From contig NZ_BAAAMN010000029.1 in NCBI RefSeq assembly GCF_039529295.1, positions 1 through 64,000 of the forward strand: 64,000 nt of DNA. Reading direction: 5' to 3'. The notes under the pieces were generated by a model. That model saw nothing but the letters and a program-made list of their open reading frames with translations, was not told the DNA's origin and searched no databases. The translations under genes and the position numbers were made by a program. This document shows, one piece after another, positions 8,529 to 17,953 of this stretch (the stretch's first letter is position 1; the number at the start of each line of letters is the position of its first letter). The DNA is from Yaniella flava (GTDB lineage Bacteria; Actinomycetota; Actinomycetes; Actinomycetales; Micrococcaceae).

Positions 8529-9905
8529 ATGGCACAACCGTCCACTCTCGACCAGGTAACCAACCTGGCAAAACGCCGCGGATTTGTATTCCAGGCCGGT
8601 GAGATTTATGGCGGTTCACGCTCAGCATGGGACTACGGTCCACTCGGCGTCGAACTCAAAGAAAACATCAAGACTCAATGGTGGAATAACTTTGTTCGAG
8701 GTCGCGGCGACATGGTCGGTTTGGACTCCTCCATTATCCTGCCCCGTCAAGTCTGGGAAGCCTCCGGACACGTGGAAACCTTCGTGGACCCGCTTGCCGA
8801 GTGCACCGCGTGCAACCACCGGCACCGCCACGATCACCTGGTTGAAGCGTTTGAAGACAAACATGGCCGGACACCAGCACTCGAAGAACTCGTGTGCCCG
8901 AACTGTGGCACCCGCGGCAAAATGACCGAACCTCGTACGTTCTCCGGTCTCATCCGTACCTTCCTTGGCCCAGTGGCTGACGAGGAAGGCCTGCACTACC
9001 TGCGCCCAGAGACCGCCCAGGGCATGTACTTGAACTTTTTAAACGTGGTGAATGCCTCACGCAAGAAACCACCATTTGGAATCGGTCAGACCGGTAAAGC
9101 CTTCCGCAACGAAATTACCCCGGGCAACTTCATCTTCCGCACCCGCGAATTCGAACAGATGGAAATCCAATTCTTCGTGCCACCGGCAGAAGCCGATGTG
9201 TGGTTCGATCAGTGGGTCAACCAAGCACAAGACTGGTTCTTCGACCTTGGGTTGAACCCCGAAAACCTGCGTCAATACAACGTCCCAGACGGTGAACGTG
9301 CACACTACTCGTCGGTGACCATCGATCTGGAATATAAGTTCGGATTTGCAGGTGGCGATTGGGGCGAACTCATGGGTATCGCCAACCGCGGTGATTTCGA
9401 TCTGACCAATCACACCAAAGGTTCCGGCACCAAGATGCAGTACTTCGACCAGGCCAGCGGTGAACGCTACACTCCATACGTCATCGAACCATCCTGGGGT
9501 TTGACCAGATCCTTGATGGCCTTTCTCGTCGATGCATACTCTGAAGATGAAGCACCGAACACCAAGGGTGGAATCGATACCCGCACCGTGCTGCGTCTGG
9601 ACCCACGCCTGGCACCGGTCAAAGCCGCCGTGTTGCCGTTGTCCAAAAAAGCTGAGCTCGCTGAACCAGCCAACAAACTGGCGGATGCGCTGCGGAAACG
9701 CTGGAACATCGACTACGACGACGCCGGTGCGATTGGTCGTCGCTACCGCCGTCACGACGAAATCGGGACACCATACTGTGTCACCTTCGACTTCGATTCC
9801 CTCGAAGACAATGCGGTGACCATTCGCGACCGCGATTCCATGGCACAGGAACGTGTCTCGCTGGACCAGGTAGAGGCCTACCTGGCAGCACATCTGGGAG
9901 TGTAA
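8529..9905 (+). CDS. glyS: Glycyl-tRNA synthetase (alpha2 type)
   Basis: A 458-residue class II synthetase of the dimeric eukaryote/archaeal-like kind used by actinobacteria. Visible: N-terminal LAKRRGFVFQAGEIYGG, motif 1 region LGVELKENIK, a zinc-ribbon insertion with CTACNHRHRH and CPNCGTRG, motif 2 in FRNEITPGNFIFRTREFEQMEIQ, and motif 3 near PSWGLTRSLMAFL followed by a typical anticodon-binding domain with an N-terminal VLPLSKKAE. The ATG at 8529 is preferred over 8511 because GGAAAG sits 10 bases before it and nothing useful precedes the earlier one. It abuts the next gene with no spacer. Confidence 0.96.
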   Translation: MAQPSTLDQVTNLAKRRGFVFQAGEIYGGSRSAWDYGPLGVELKENIKTQWWNNFVRGRGDMVGLDSSIILPRQVWEASGHVETFVDPLAECTACNHRHRHDHLVEAFEDKHGRTPALEELVCPNCGTRGKMTEPRTFSGLIRTFLGPVADEEGLHYLRPETAQGMYLNFLNVVNASRKKPPFGIGQTGKAFRNEITPGNFIFRTREFEQMEIQFFVPPAEADVWFDQWVNQAQDWFFDLGLNPENLRQYNVPDGERAHYSSVTIDLEYKFGFAGGDWGELMGIANRGDFDLTNHTKGSGTKMQYFDQASGERYTPYVIEPSWGLTRSLMAFLVDAYSEDEAPNTKGGIDTRTVLRLDPRLAPVKAAVLPLSKKAELAEPANKLADALRKRWNIDYDDAGAIGRRYRRHDEIGTPYCVTFDFDSLEDNAVTIRDRDSMAQERVSLDQVEAYLAAHLGV

Positions 9906-10760
9906 ATGGACATTCGCGATTGGCAAGACGGCGACGACCTGAAGCTCCTCGAACTGTTTGGGGACCCTCTCACCGCACAACACCACCACGACCGCACCAT
10001 GCTGGGCGCCTCAACGCAACAGCCCTTCGGTGTGGGTCTGGTAGCCGTTGACGACGCTGTCCCGGTTGCAGCGGGTGCGATTCGAACACAAGCCTTTCAT
10101 CCGCAACGGATGTGGTGCTATATCGAAACCGCCCCGCTGCAACGCCAACGCGGTATCGCCACTGCGCTGTTCAACCAGCTGGTCGAACGGGCCCCGGACA
10201 ACACCGCGTTCAAAACCAGGTCGGTCACCAGCGATGAGACCACCGCGGCATGGCTCACCAACCGCGGTTTCTCTCCGATTCAGCATTCGCAACGCGTCGT
10301 CTTGGCTTCACAAGCATTTGAACAAACCGATATAGCAGTGCAAGAACTCGCCACCGGATCGGTAGAACTTTCCAAAGTCGTGGCCGAGTACTACAACGCG
10401 ATACACGACTGGGACCCATCCGAGCTCACCATCACGCAAGCACAACAGTTGCTCTTAGCGCCCCAAACCGGAGCCGAGCAAGCGTTTGTGACCCGTGATG
10501 ACCACGGCATCAGTGCGTTTGCGATCGCCTATCCCGGTCCCATCGACAATGTTGTGGACTTACTGATCGGACACAACCCGGCCCACGCGAATCCAACACC
10601 ATACGTCCACAGCTTGCTGGCGGTCGCCGGCGCGCAGCGCAGCCTGGCCATCGAAATCGACAACTCGACCACCGTTGTGAATGCGTTGCTCAAGTCCGCT
10701 GTTGCAGCAGATGCGGTCCTGATCGAGCACGATGCCACAATCTGGGCGACCGACGCCTAA
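9906..10760 (+). CDS. GNAT-fold N-acetyltransferase-like protein
   Basis: A 284-residue protein whose N-terminal 140 residues resemble a GNAT acyltransferase: a strand with RMWCYIETAPLQRQRGIATALFNQL supplies the acetyl-CoA-binding Q/R-x-x-G-x-A loop (QRQRGIATAL), followed by TRGF-like NRGFSPIQ. The C-terminal half is less clear and may be a second degenerate GNAT unit. It starts at the base after the glyS stop, so it is translationally coupled to it. No substrate can be inferred. Confidence 0.7.
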   Translation: MDIRDWQDGDDLKLLELFGDPLTAQHHHDRTMLGASTQQPFGVGLVAVDDAVPVAAGAIRTQAFHPQRMWCYIETAPLQRQRGIATALFNQLVERAPDNTAFKTRSVTSDETTAAWLTNRGFSPIQHSQRVVLASQAFEQTDIAVQELATGSVELSKVVAEYYNAIHDWDPSELTITQAQQLLLAPQTGAEQAFVTRDDHGISAFAIAYPGPIDNVVDLLIGHNPAHANPTPYVHSLLAVAGAQRSLAIEIDNSTTVVNALLKSAVAADAVLIEHDATIWATDA

Positions 10761-10765
10761 CATCG

Positions 10766-11986
10766 ATGCACAATACTCCATCAACCATTCCCGCAGCGCG
10801 GCGCAAGATGACCGCGTGGCTCGTGGGCATTTTAGTCCCCCTGGGGATTGCGCTCGTGGTCGCTATGATTTGGTTGTGGCCCTCCGGTGTCCATGAAGAA
10901 TTGTCGCTGGATGACCCGTATGGCACGACTGAGAGCTTCTCCGTGGAATCCGGTTCCGTCTCTTCCGTCTCCGCACGGGCCTGTAATGGTGGTTCTGAAA
11001 CCGGCAGTGCCACCGACGTCCAAGATGAGCTGGAATGCCAAGATGCGCAGGTCGCGACCGATCGAGGCACCTATGAGGTGGAAATCCCAGCACAAGTCAG
11101 TGCCTCGGCCGAAGTGGTGCGTGGCGATAACGTCAAAATCCTCGTGGGTGAAGACCTCGACCAGACCGGTGTGTTCGTTGACTTCGAACGCACCGTGCCC
11201 GTGGCCTTGTTGGCTGCGCTCTATGCCCTGGTCGTGATCGTGGTGGCACGGTGGCGAGGGGTCCGCGCCATCGGTGGGCTGATCCTCTCGTTTGCCGTCC
11301 TCTTTGGGTTCATGATCCCGGCTCTGCTCGAGGGCGGCCCACCATTTTGGGTTGGGTTGATTGGCTGCATGCTGATCATGTTGGTGGTCTTATACTTCGC
11401 CCACGGATTGTCCCTGCGCACGACAACAGCCTTGCTGGGGACGTTCATCGGACTCCTGCTGACCGCTGGTCTTGCAGCATGGGCATCGGACTCCGCTTAT
11501 CTGATGGGCCTCGGTGAAGAATACTCGTACATGCTCACCTCGGTGGTCCCGGAGATTCGTCTATCTGGCATTGTCCTGACCGGGTTGTTGGTTGCCGGGC
11601 TCGGTGTGCTCAATGATGTGACGATTACCCAGTCCTCGGCGGTCTGGGAGATCAAGGCTGCACAACCGAACATTTCTGCAAAGAATCTCTTTGCCGCGGG
11701 GATGCGTATCGGCCGTGACCATATCGCCTCAACCGTCTACACCATCGCGTTCGCGTACGCGGGTGCGGCGCTGCCAATGCTCATGGTCGTCTCGCTGTAT
11801 GACCGCTCGATGGTGGAAACCATCATGTCTGCCGAGATGGTCGAAGAAGTCGTCCGTATACTGGTTGGCTCCGTCGGGTTGGTTCTTGCCATCCCCATCA
11901 CCACGGGTATTGCGGTGACCGTCGCCCAGGCCGTGGCCGAACCATCATCGCAGACCACACAGACCGCAACGACGCATGCACATTAA
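10766..11986 (+). CDS. YibE/F family integral membrane protein
   Basis: A 406-residue membrane protein of the YibE/YibF family. One transmembrane helix lies near residue 20, followed by an extracytoplasmic part of about 110 residues, then 7-8 hydrophobic segments (for example VALLAALYALVVIVVARW and LIGCMLIMLVVLYFAHGL). The loop GLGVLNDVTITQSSAVWE is typical of the family. A transport role is presumed but unproven. It starts 5 bases after the GNAT gene, so glyS, the GNAT gene and this gene form one unit ended by a hairpin at 11991-12025. Confidence 0.82.
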   Translation: MHNTPSTIPAARRKMTAWLVGILVPLGIALVVAMIWLWPSGVHEELSLDDPYGTTESFSVESGSVSSVSARACNGGSETGSATDVQDELECQDAQVATDRGTYEVEIPAQVSASAEVVRGDNVKILVGEDLDQTGVFVDFERTVPVALLAALYALVVIVVARWRGVRAIGGLILSFAVLFGFMIPALLEGGPPFWVGLIGCMLIMLVVLYFAHGLSLRTTTALLGTFIGLLLTAGLAAWASDSAYLMGLGEEYSYMLTSVVPEIRLSGIVLTGLLVAGLGVLNDVTITQSSAVWEIKAAQPNISAKNLFAAGMRIGRDHIASTVYTIAFAYAGAALPMLMVVSLYDRSMVETIMSAEMVEEVVRILVGSVGLVLAIPITTGIAVTVAQAVAEPSSQTTQTATTHAH

Positions 11987-11990
11987 ACGC

Positions 11991-12025
11991 AAAGTGGTCC
12001 TCCACTGCACGTGAGGGACCACTTT
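11991..12025 (+). terminator. Hairpin terminator after the glyS operon
   Basis: Arms AAAGTGGTCC and GGACCACTTT pair perfectly, with a shorter inner stem (TCCAC/GTGAG) closing a small loop. The sequence lies 5 bases past the YibE/F stop codon. Confidence 0.75.
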
Positions 12026-12066
12026 GGACGCCCGGGGATCTGTTAGTCCAAGAAGTGGCCTAACCG

Positions 12067-12198
12067 TTAGACCACGCTATCGCCTTCGTCGCGAGCCCTC
12101 TTCAAATCTTTGATGAAACCGTGAGCAATCACGTACGCAATGATCGCCACGGTCACGGGCCACATGAGAATATAGCCGGTTAGAAGAACTGTAGTCAT
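12067..12198 (-). CDS. Small membrane peptide, putative transporter small subunit
   Basis: A 43-residue open frame with an ATG at 12198 preceded by TAGGAGTGATTTC. It has one hydrophobic helix (VLLTGYILMWPVTVAIIAYV) followed by a short charged tail rich in K, R, D and E. From memory this matches the actinobacterial group annotated as putative transporter small subunit, whose members read LLTxYxLxWPVxVA and end in a short basic/acidic tail. Such peptides normally sit beside a secondary transporter gene. Here the nearest transporter is the MFS gene 180 bases upstream on the same strand. Its stop codon lies inside a near-palindrome. Confidence 0.65.
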   Translation of the reverse strand: MTTVLLTGYILMWPVTVAIIAYVIAHGFIKDLKRARDEGDSVV

Positions 12199-12378
12199 GA
12201 AATCACTCCTACATCGATGTGTGCGGTGTCGTTGAGGGGTTTCCTCGCTCGAAGCGGCGATATGTTCGGTTTGATAATGCTGACGTTGCAGCCGATGGAC
12301 ATCATCAATCCACGATCATACCGGCCACCAATACCACGAGGCTATCAAAGACGTAGCTGCCGCGGATGATCTCATGCA

Positions 12379-13545
12379 CTACGATTTTCGGGTGCGAATA
12401 TAGAGAGCAAACATGACGCCGGTCAAGGCCAGTAGTGCAGCACAGACCATAAAAGTGGTTGTGGGGCCCCAATGGGTAAATCCAAGCCCACCGACGACCC
12501 CCGCGAAGCCGAGACCAATATCGAAGGTCATATTCCACGCCACGCTGCCACGGTTTGCGCTGCCGGCTTGCTCGAAGCACAGTAAGAGACTCGATGCCTG
12601 AACAGTGCCGATACCGAACCCCAGCACCATCATCGTGAGCATCAGCCCCCAGCCAGCAGACAACACGGCAGTCAGGATCAGACCGGTCAAGACCGTGATA
12701 ATGCCGATGATCATGACCGTTACCGCCGAATACCGATCCAACGAAGCACTTGCAAGAAAGCGACCGACAATGGCGAAGACTTGCATGCTCACGATATACG
12801 CCACCGCAGAAACCTCAGGGATACCCGGGCCGAATGCAAGGACCACGCCAAAGACTGTGAGTGCTATGGCGACCGGAAACAGCACCATGCCCAAACCCAC
12901 CACGCGTGTGCGCGTCTTAGGTTGTGGTGAACCGTCGTCTTGCGTCGATGCGCGTTGTCGTCTTGGTAATGCCAATATTGCAGGTAGCGCCAGCAAGACC
13001 AGTCCAAAACTCAGCAACCGGAAACCAATGGTCGGCAAAGTATTGAGCAACCACAATCCCACCGGCGCGCCAATGGCGGTAGCCGTTGCGGTGGTTGCGC
13101 CGAAGAAACCAAGGGCTCTGCCCAGCCGCCTCGGTTCGACGGTCGAGGGGACGACCGCAGTCCCAATGACCACCAGGATGCCGAACCCCAGACCGCCCAC
13201 AATGCTTCCGATCAACAACGTCGCGAGCGGATAGCCCGTCATGACCTTGAATAAGTTGCCGATCGCCTGCAGCCCCAGCGCGGTACAGAACACCAGCCGC
13301 GGTCCAAGACGGCTGTTGAGTAACGGCGCCAATGGTTGCACGACCACGACCGCAATCATCATGATTGTCAGCACTGCACCAGCGGTGACGCTGGTCAGTC
13401 CCATATGTTGTCCGGCCGTGACCAGCGTGGCGTAATTCAGGAAGAACGTGCCAAACCCAAAGAGCGCTATCCACATCACACCGAGTAGTGCTGGAGTAAG
13501 CGTGCGTTGCTCCTCGGGTGACTGTGCAGCACCGGATACGGTCAT
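12379..13545 (-). CDS. Major facilitator superfamily transporter
   Basis: A 388-residue protein with 12 hydrophobic segments and the usual MFS halves; the loop LLNSRLGPRLVF resembles the G-x-x-x-D-R-x-G-R loop between helices 2 and 3. A repeat of such a loop appears near residue 268 (ASLDRYSAV). It resembles drug/sugar efflux members of the YfcJ/YhhS kind, but the substrate cannot be called. The start lies 9 bases after the methyltransferase stop codon with an AGGGA ribosome site, so both are one operon. Confidence 0.85.
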   Translation of the reverse strand: MTVSGAAQSPEEQRTLTPALLGVMWIALFGFGTFFLNYATLVTAGQHMGLTSVTAGAVLTIMMIAVVVVQPLAPLLNSRLGPRLVFCTALGLQAIGNLFKVMTGYPLATLLIGSIVGGLGFGILVVIGTAVVPSTVEPRRLGRALGFFGATTATATAIGAPVGLWLLNTLPTIGFRLLSFGLVLLALPAILALPRRQRASTQDDGSPQPKTRTRVVGLGMVLFPVAIALTVFGVVLAFGPGIPEVSAVAYIVSMQVFAIVGRFLASASLDRYSAVTVMIIGIITVLTGLILTAVLSAGWGLMLTMMVLGFGIGTVQASSLLLCFEQAGSANRGSVAWNMTFDIGLGFAGVVGGLGFTHWGPTTTFMVCAALLALTGVMFALYIRTRKS

Positions 13546-13554
13546 AGCGCGTCC

Positions 13555-14241
13555 CTAGGATTTGAGACGCAACACCGCGAGCAAGAATTCGCCATCTTCA
13601 ACAAACGGCTCAAACTGCCAGGTGCCAAAGCGCTGGAATACTTCCAAGCCGGCGACCTCCGCGTCTTGGGAAAACTGCTGATGTGAATAGCCTCGGGCTA
13701 GCTGAAACCCGGTGAGAAACCGTGAAGCAGCGTGCATGTGTTTGGCAACATTTTTCAACGCGGGCACGCGCTCCCACTCGGCAAGAAACGTCTGTACGTT
13801 GCCGGCCGAGACGATGATGTCGAAGCGTTTGAGGCCACCGGCACGGTCATCCAGGGCAAAGTCTGCCAGATCCGCCACCTCGAAATGCGCTTGAGGGTAT
13901 TTCGTATTGGCCACCTCCACGAGGTGCGGGTCCAAGTCGATGCCCATCACATTGTGGCCTGCGTGAGCGAGGTAGCCTGCCAGACGGCCGTTGCCCGAAC
14001 CGGCATCGAGAATTGTCGACTCGCGTTGTGCGATCGCATCGATCGCTCTGGCCTCGCCGTCAATGTCGAAGCCTTCAGCTTCCATGCGCTCCCAACGTTG
14101 TGCGTAGCGTTGGGAATGTGTTGGATCTTGCATTGCCGCCCGCCAAGAATTCAGCTCCTTTTCCGGCGTGTGCTTCGGCGTGGGGGAAAGAGAGAATGCA
14201 CGGGCAGAATCTGGTGTGGGGAGAGAACCATCGTTGGACAT
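13555..14241 (-). CDS. Class I SAM-dependent methyltransferase
   Basis: A 228-residue protein with the Rossmann motif ILDAGSGNGRLAGYLAHAGH, an acidic end of strand 2 in GIDLDPHLVEVA, and a motif-IV-like FDIIVSAGNVQTF. The substrate is unknown; small-molecule methylation is likely from the length. It heads a two-gene operon with the MFS transporter, which suggests modification and export of one compound, but that is only inference. A TAGACT -10 box ends 6 bases before the ATG, so the message is probably leaderless. Confidence 0.82.
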   Translation of the reverse strand: MSNDGSLPTPDSARAFSLSPTPKHTPEKELNSWRAAMQDPTHSQRYAQRWERMEAEGFDIDGEARAIDAIAQRESTILDAGSGNGRLAGYLAHAGHNVMGIDLDPHLVEVANTKYPQAHFEVADLADFALDDRAGGLKRFDIIVSAGNVQTFLAEWERVPALKNVAKHMHAASRFLTGFQLARGYSHQQFSQDAEVAGLEVFQRFGTWQFEPFVEDGEFLLAVLRLKS

Positions 14242-14247
14242 GCCCTT

Positions 14248-14253
14248 AGTCTA
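14248..14253 (-). promoter_or_regulatory. -10 box for a leaderless methyltransferase transcript
   Basis: TAGACT on the minus strand is followed by AAGGGC and then the ATG at 14241. That spacing places transcription start on or beside the start codon. The same arrangement occurs at dnaG. Confidence 0.5.
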
Positions 14254-14496
14254 GGCTCGACCAAAATATTCGGCCTCGTATTTGACGCACAGCGTAGATC
14301 CTCCCATTGTGCGTATATGCACACGAGCTGTGAGGTATTTGTTAGCAGAGTATTGTCCTAAAGTGTGGCCAAGACCACCATTAAGCTGGCATATTGGGCA
14401 GGAAGCGTTGCAGTGAATATTCCCTCACTGTGACACCACCATTATTGCTGAACCGTGGGATTTTCCTGCGGTTCGGGTCATGTCGGAAGGGACAAG

Positions 14497-15993
14497 ATGA
14501 CACAGACTCTTACGCATTTCATTAACGGAGCTGGCGTTGAAGGTACTTCGGGCCGCTTTGCAGATGTCTTCCATCCTGCAGTCGGTGAAGTTGCAGCACA
14601 GGTACCACTCGCCTCACTCGAAGAAGTCAACAACGCCGTGGAAGTGGCAGTCAAAGCCCAGGTTGGTTGGGCCGGCCTGAACGCTCAGCGCCGTGCACGC
14701 ATCTTGGGTCGATTCGTCGACCTGGCGCACGAAAACATGGACGAGCTGGCAACTGCTTTGTCGAACGAACACGGCAAAACGTTTGACGATGCCAAAGGCG
14801 ATGTCCAGCGTGGCCTGGAAGTTGTCGAATTTTGCATGGGTGCACCACACTTGATGAAAGGCGAATTCTCGGATCAATCCGGTACCGGCATCGACACCTA
14901 CTCCATGCGCCAGCCGTTGGGCGTCATGGCAGGCATTTCACCGTTCAACTTCCCAGCCATGATTCCGCTGTGGCAGGCCGGACCTGCCCTGGCCGCTGGA
15001 AACGCCTTCATTCTCAAACCTTCAGAGCGGGACCCATCGGTTCCACTGATGTTGGCCGACCTGTTCAAACAAGCCGGCATGCCTGACGGCGTATTCCAGG
15101 TTGTCAATGGCGATAAGGCCGCCGTGGATGCACTGTTGGACCACCCAGCAGTGGAGGGTGTCGGATTCGTTGGCTCCACACCGATTGCCCAGTCGATCTA
15201 CACTACCGCTGCGGCAAACGGGAAACGTGCACAGTGCTTTGGCGGTGCCAAGAACCACGCCATCATCATGCCCGACGCCGACTTGGACCAAGCTGCAGAT
15301 GCGCTCATCGGTGCTGCCTTCGGTGCGGCCGGAGAACGGTGCATGGCCCTGTCTGTCGCCGTGCCAGTTGGAAAAGAAACCGCTGACGCACTCGTCGCCA
15401 AAGTGTTCGAGAAAGCCAAGGACCTCAAAGTCGGCCCCTCGCTGGATCCATCCTCTGACTTCGGCCCTGTTGTCACCGCAGAAGCGAAGGCGCGCATTGA
15501 AGCCGCTATCGAAGCGGGTGTGAAAGAAGGCGCAGAACTCGTCCTGGATGGTCGCGGTGTGAAAATCGATGGCCACGAGAACGGTTTCTACGTTGGGGCA
15601 ACAATCTTCGATAAGGCCACCAAAGACATGTCGATCTACCTCGACGAGATCTTCGGTCCGGTGCTCACGATTGTTCGTGCAGACGACTTCGAAGAGGCCC
15701 TAGCACTGCCATCCGAACATGAATATGGCAATGGCGTAGCGATCTTCACGCGCGACGGCGACACCGCGAGAGAATTCACCCGCCGTGTCCAAGTCGGTAT
15801 GGTCGGTGTCAATGTGCCGATTCCCGTCCCCATCGCTTACTACACCTTTGGTGGCTGGAAGGCATCTGGATTCGGCGACCTGAACCAGCACGGTGCCGAC
15901 GCGTTCAAATTCGTTACCAAGACCAAGAGCGTAACGTCACGCTGGCCATCCGGCATCAAAGAAGACGCCAGTTTCGTTATGCCACTGCAGTAA
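14497..15993 (+). CDS. mmsA: CoA-acylating methylmalonate-semialdehyde dehydrogenase
   Basis: A 498-residue aldehyde dehydrogenase family member that converts methylmalonate semialdehyde to propionyl-CoA using CoA and NAD, the last step of valine breakdown. The catalytic Cys282 lies in GERCMALSVAVPVG, which is the MmsA form of the motif, and the PLGVMAGISPFNFPAMIPLW segment is diagnostic for the CoA-acylating branch. ATG at 14497 has GGAAGGG 6 bases before it. It starts a four-gene run with very short gaps (7, 13 and 2 bases) that carries the other distal valine-pathway steps. Confidence 0.93.
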   Translation: MTQTLTHFINGAGVEGTSGRFADVFHPAVGEVAAQVPLASLEEVNNAVEVAVKAQVGWAGLNAQRRARILGRFVDLAHENMDELATALSNEHGKTFDDAKGDVQRGLEVVEFCMGAPHLMKGEFSDQSGTGIDTYSMRQPLGVMAGISPFNFPAMIPLWQAGPALAAGNAFILKPSERDPSVPLMLADLFKQAGMPDGVFQVVNGDKAAVDALLDHPAVEGVGFVGSTPIAQSIYTTAAANGKRAQCFGGAKNHAIIMPDADLDQAADALIGAAFGAAGERCMALSVAVPVGKETADALVAKVFEKAKDLKVGPSLDPSSDFGPVVTAEAKARIEAAIEAGVKEGAELVLDGRGVKIDGHENGFYVGATIFDKATKDMSIYLDEIFGPVLTIVRADDFEEALALPSEHEYGNGVAIFTRDGDTAREFTRRVQVGMVGVNVPIPVPIAYYTFGGWKASGFGDLNQHGADAFKFVTKTKSVTSRWPSGIKEDASFVMPLQ

Positions 15994-16000
15994 GGACACC

Positions 16001-17059
16001 ATGTCACAATCTGAACTTCTGACATCCGTTCAGGGCGGTTTGGGCGTTATTACGCTCAACCGCCCAAAGGCGGTTAATGCGCTCTCTCACAACATGATCA
16101 CTCTGTTGGATGACGCACTGACCGAGTTTGAGAACAACGACGAGGTCCACGCCGTGCTGATCCGCGGCTCCGGCGACCGGGGCCTATGTTCCGGCGGCGA
16201 TGTCGTGACCCTGCACAAAAGCGCCGCCGAGAATGATTTGGCCGGTGCTGCACCATTCTTCCGCGAAGAATACATCCTCAATCACCGCATCTACGAGTAC
16301 CCCAAGCCATATATCGCCATCATGAATGGACTAGTCCTGGGCGGGGGAGTTGGCGTCTCGGTGCCAGGCTCACATCGCGTGGTGACAGATTCCACCAAGT
16401 TGGGGATGCCAGAAGTCGGCATCGGCTTCAGCCCAGACGTTGGTGGGGTCTACTACCTTGCCAATACTCCCGGAAAAGTCGGAAACTATATGGCACTCAC
16501 CGGCAGCCAAGCCTCCGGAGCAGACGCCGTCTACGCCGGCTTAGCAGACGTGCGGGTCCCAGATGAGCGTATTGAGGCACTGGTCCAGCGACTTGAAACC
16601 ATCACCGGGCCTGACCAAGTGGATGCGATCCTTGCGGAATTCAACGAGACACAAGAATCGGCCTTAGAACATGAATCCACCTGGATTGATGAAGTTTTCG
16701 GTGCCGAGACGGTAGAAGAAATTCTTACCGGTGTTCAGACCGTCGCGGCGCAGGAAAATGAGGTGGCACAAAAAGCGCTCAAAGCGTTTCAGCGCCATTC
16801 ACCGACGGCGTTGAAAGTCTCACTGGAAGCCGTACGTCGTGCCGCAGAGCTCAGCCTGGCAGAAACCCTGGTACAGGATTTGCGTACCACCATGCACGCT
16901 GTCGCAGGTACCGAATTGGCTGAAGGTATCCGTGCTCAACTCATTGATAAAGACCGGAACCCGCAGTGGAATCCGGCACAGCTCACTGATGTCACCGATG
17001 AAGCCGTACAAGCATTTTTCGGCCCCGTTGACGGCATCGATGATCTCGTCATCGACTAG
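16001..17059 (+). CDS. 3-hydroxyisobutyryl-CoA hydrolase (crotonase family)
   Basis: A 352-residue crotonase-fold protein. The RGLCSGGDVVTLH segment gives the oxyanion hole, and MNGLVLGGGVGVSVPGSHRV with MPEVGIGFSPDVGGVYYLA holds the hydrolase-type active-site residues; both strings are typical of 3-hydroxyisobutyryl-CoA hydrolases rather than plain hydratases, as is the length above 340. It releases free 3-hydroxyisobutyrate from its CoA ester. Lies between mmsA and mmsB, which fits that step of the valine pathway. Confidence 0.9.
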   Translation: MSQSELLTSVQGGLGVITLNRPKAVNALSHNMITLLDDALTEFENNDEVHAVLIRGSGDRGLCSGGDVVTLHKSAAENDLAGAAPFFREEYILNHRIYEYPKPYIAIMNGLVLGGGVGVSVPGSHRVVTDSTKLGMPEVGIGFSPDVGGVYYLANTPGKVGNYMALTGSQASGADAVYAGLADVRVPDERIEALVQRLETITGPDQVDAILAEFNETQESALEHESTWIDEVFGAETVEEILTGVQTVAAQENEVAQKALKAFQRHSPTALKVSLEAVRRAAELSLAETLVQDLRTTMHAVAGTELAEGIRAQLIDKDRNPQWNPAQLTDVTDEAVQAFFGPVDGIDDLVID

Positions 17060-17072
17060 GTAAGGACTCATC

Positions 17073-17951
17073 ATGAATATTGCATTCCTTGGTCTCGGGA
17101 ACATGGGTTCCCACATGGCCCGAAATCTGGCAGATGCCGGATACCACATGACATGCTTCGATATTGTCGAAGCAGCAACCCAGGCCGCCGCGGAACACGG
17201 CATGACGGTAGCATCTTCTGCAAGCGAAGCAGTGAAAGGTGCTGACGTGGTCATCACCATGTTCCCGGCCGGTAAACACGTCCTGGACGCCTACCGGAAC
17301 GATCTGTTGGCCAATGCAGATGCCGGGACGCTCTTTATCGACTCATCGACCATCGCGGTAGATGACGCCGTTGAAGCAGCTAATCTCGCCGAAGAAGCTG
17401 GGCACCTTGCACTGGATGCTCCGGTCTCCGGTGGTACCACCGGCGCTGAGAACGGCACACTGACTTTCATGGTTGGTGGTAGCCAAGAGTCTTTCGACAA
17501 AGCAAAGCCGCTGTTTGAAATCATGGGTCGTCAAATTGTGCATACCGGTGCCTCAGGAACGGGTCAAGCCGCCAAGGTGGTCAACAACATGGCGCTGGCC
17601 ATCAACACCATTGGCACCGCAGAGGCATTCAGTCTGGGAGAAAACCTCGGGCTGAGCCATCAGACGCTCTACGACGTGATGTCGAGCTCCGCTGCGCAAT
17701 CTTGGTCTGTCACAACCAACTGCCCGGTTCCTGGCCCAGTACCAACCTCGCCCTCGTCCAACGACTATCGGCCTGGCTTTGCGACCGGTCTGATGGCAAA
17801 AGACTTGGGCTTGGCAAAGGCTGCCATCGAGTCGACGAACACTCCGGCAGACTTCGGGCTAGCGGCCTATCACGCGTACACTGAATTCAACTCCGAGACT
17901 AATTCGGGGAAAGACTTTTCCGCCATCATTGCGACAAAGCAGAAAGGCTAA
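17073..17951 (+). CDS. mmsB: 3-hydroxyisobutyrate dehydrogenase
   Basis: A 292-residue beta-hydroxyacid dehydrogenase that oxidises 3-hydroxyisobutyrate to methylmalonate semialdehyde with NAD. The nucleotide-binding motif is FLGLGNMGSHMARNLADAGY; the substrate loop is DAPVSGGTTGAENGTLTFMV; the catalytic lysine lies in GQAAKVVNNMALAIN. The C-terminal KDLGLAKAA is typical. Ribosome site TAAGGA precedes the ATG. Its product is the substrate of mmsA two genes upstream. Confidence 0.94.
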   Translation: MNIAFLGLGNMGSHMARNLADAGYHMTCFDIVEAATQAAAEHGMTVASSASEAVKGADVVITMFPAGKHVLDAYRNDLLANADAGTLFIDSSTIAVDDAVEAANLAEEAGHLALDAPVSGGTTGAENGTLTFMVGGSQESFDKAKPLFEIMGRQIVHTGASGTGQAAKVVNNMALAINTIGTAEAFSLGENLGLSHQTLYDVMSSSAAQSWSVTTNCPVPGPVPTSPSSNDYRPGFATGLMAKDLGLAKAAIESTNTPADFGLAAYHAYTEFNSETNSGKDFSAIIATKQKG

Positions 17952-17953
17952 CT

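Noticed and set aside
9057..9989. 310-residue minus-strand frame over glyS
   Set aside because: Antisense of a synthetase with all class II motifs; no family similarity of its own.
12041..12090. tRNA-like stretch on the minus strand with a D-arm-like GTGG...CCAC piece
   Set aside because: It has no T-arm, no acceptor pairing and no anticodon loop, and it overlaps the end of the small membrane peptide gene.
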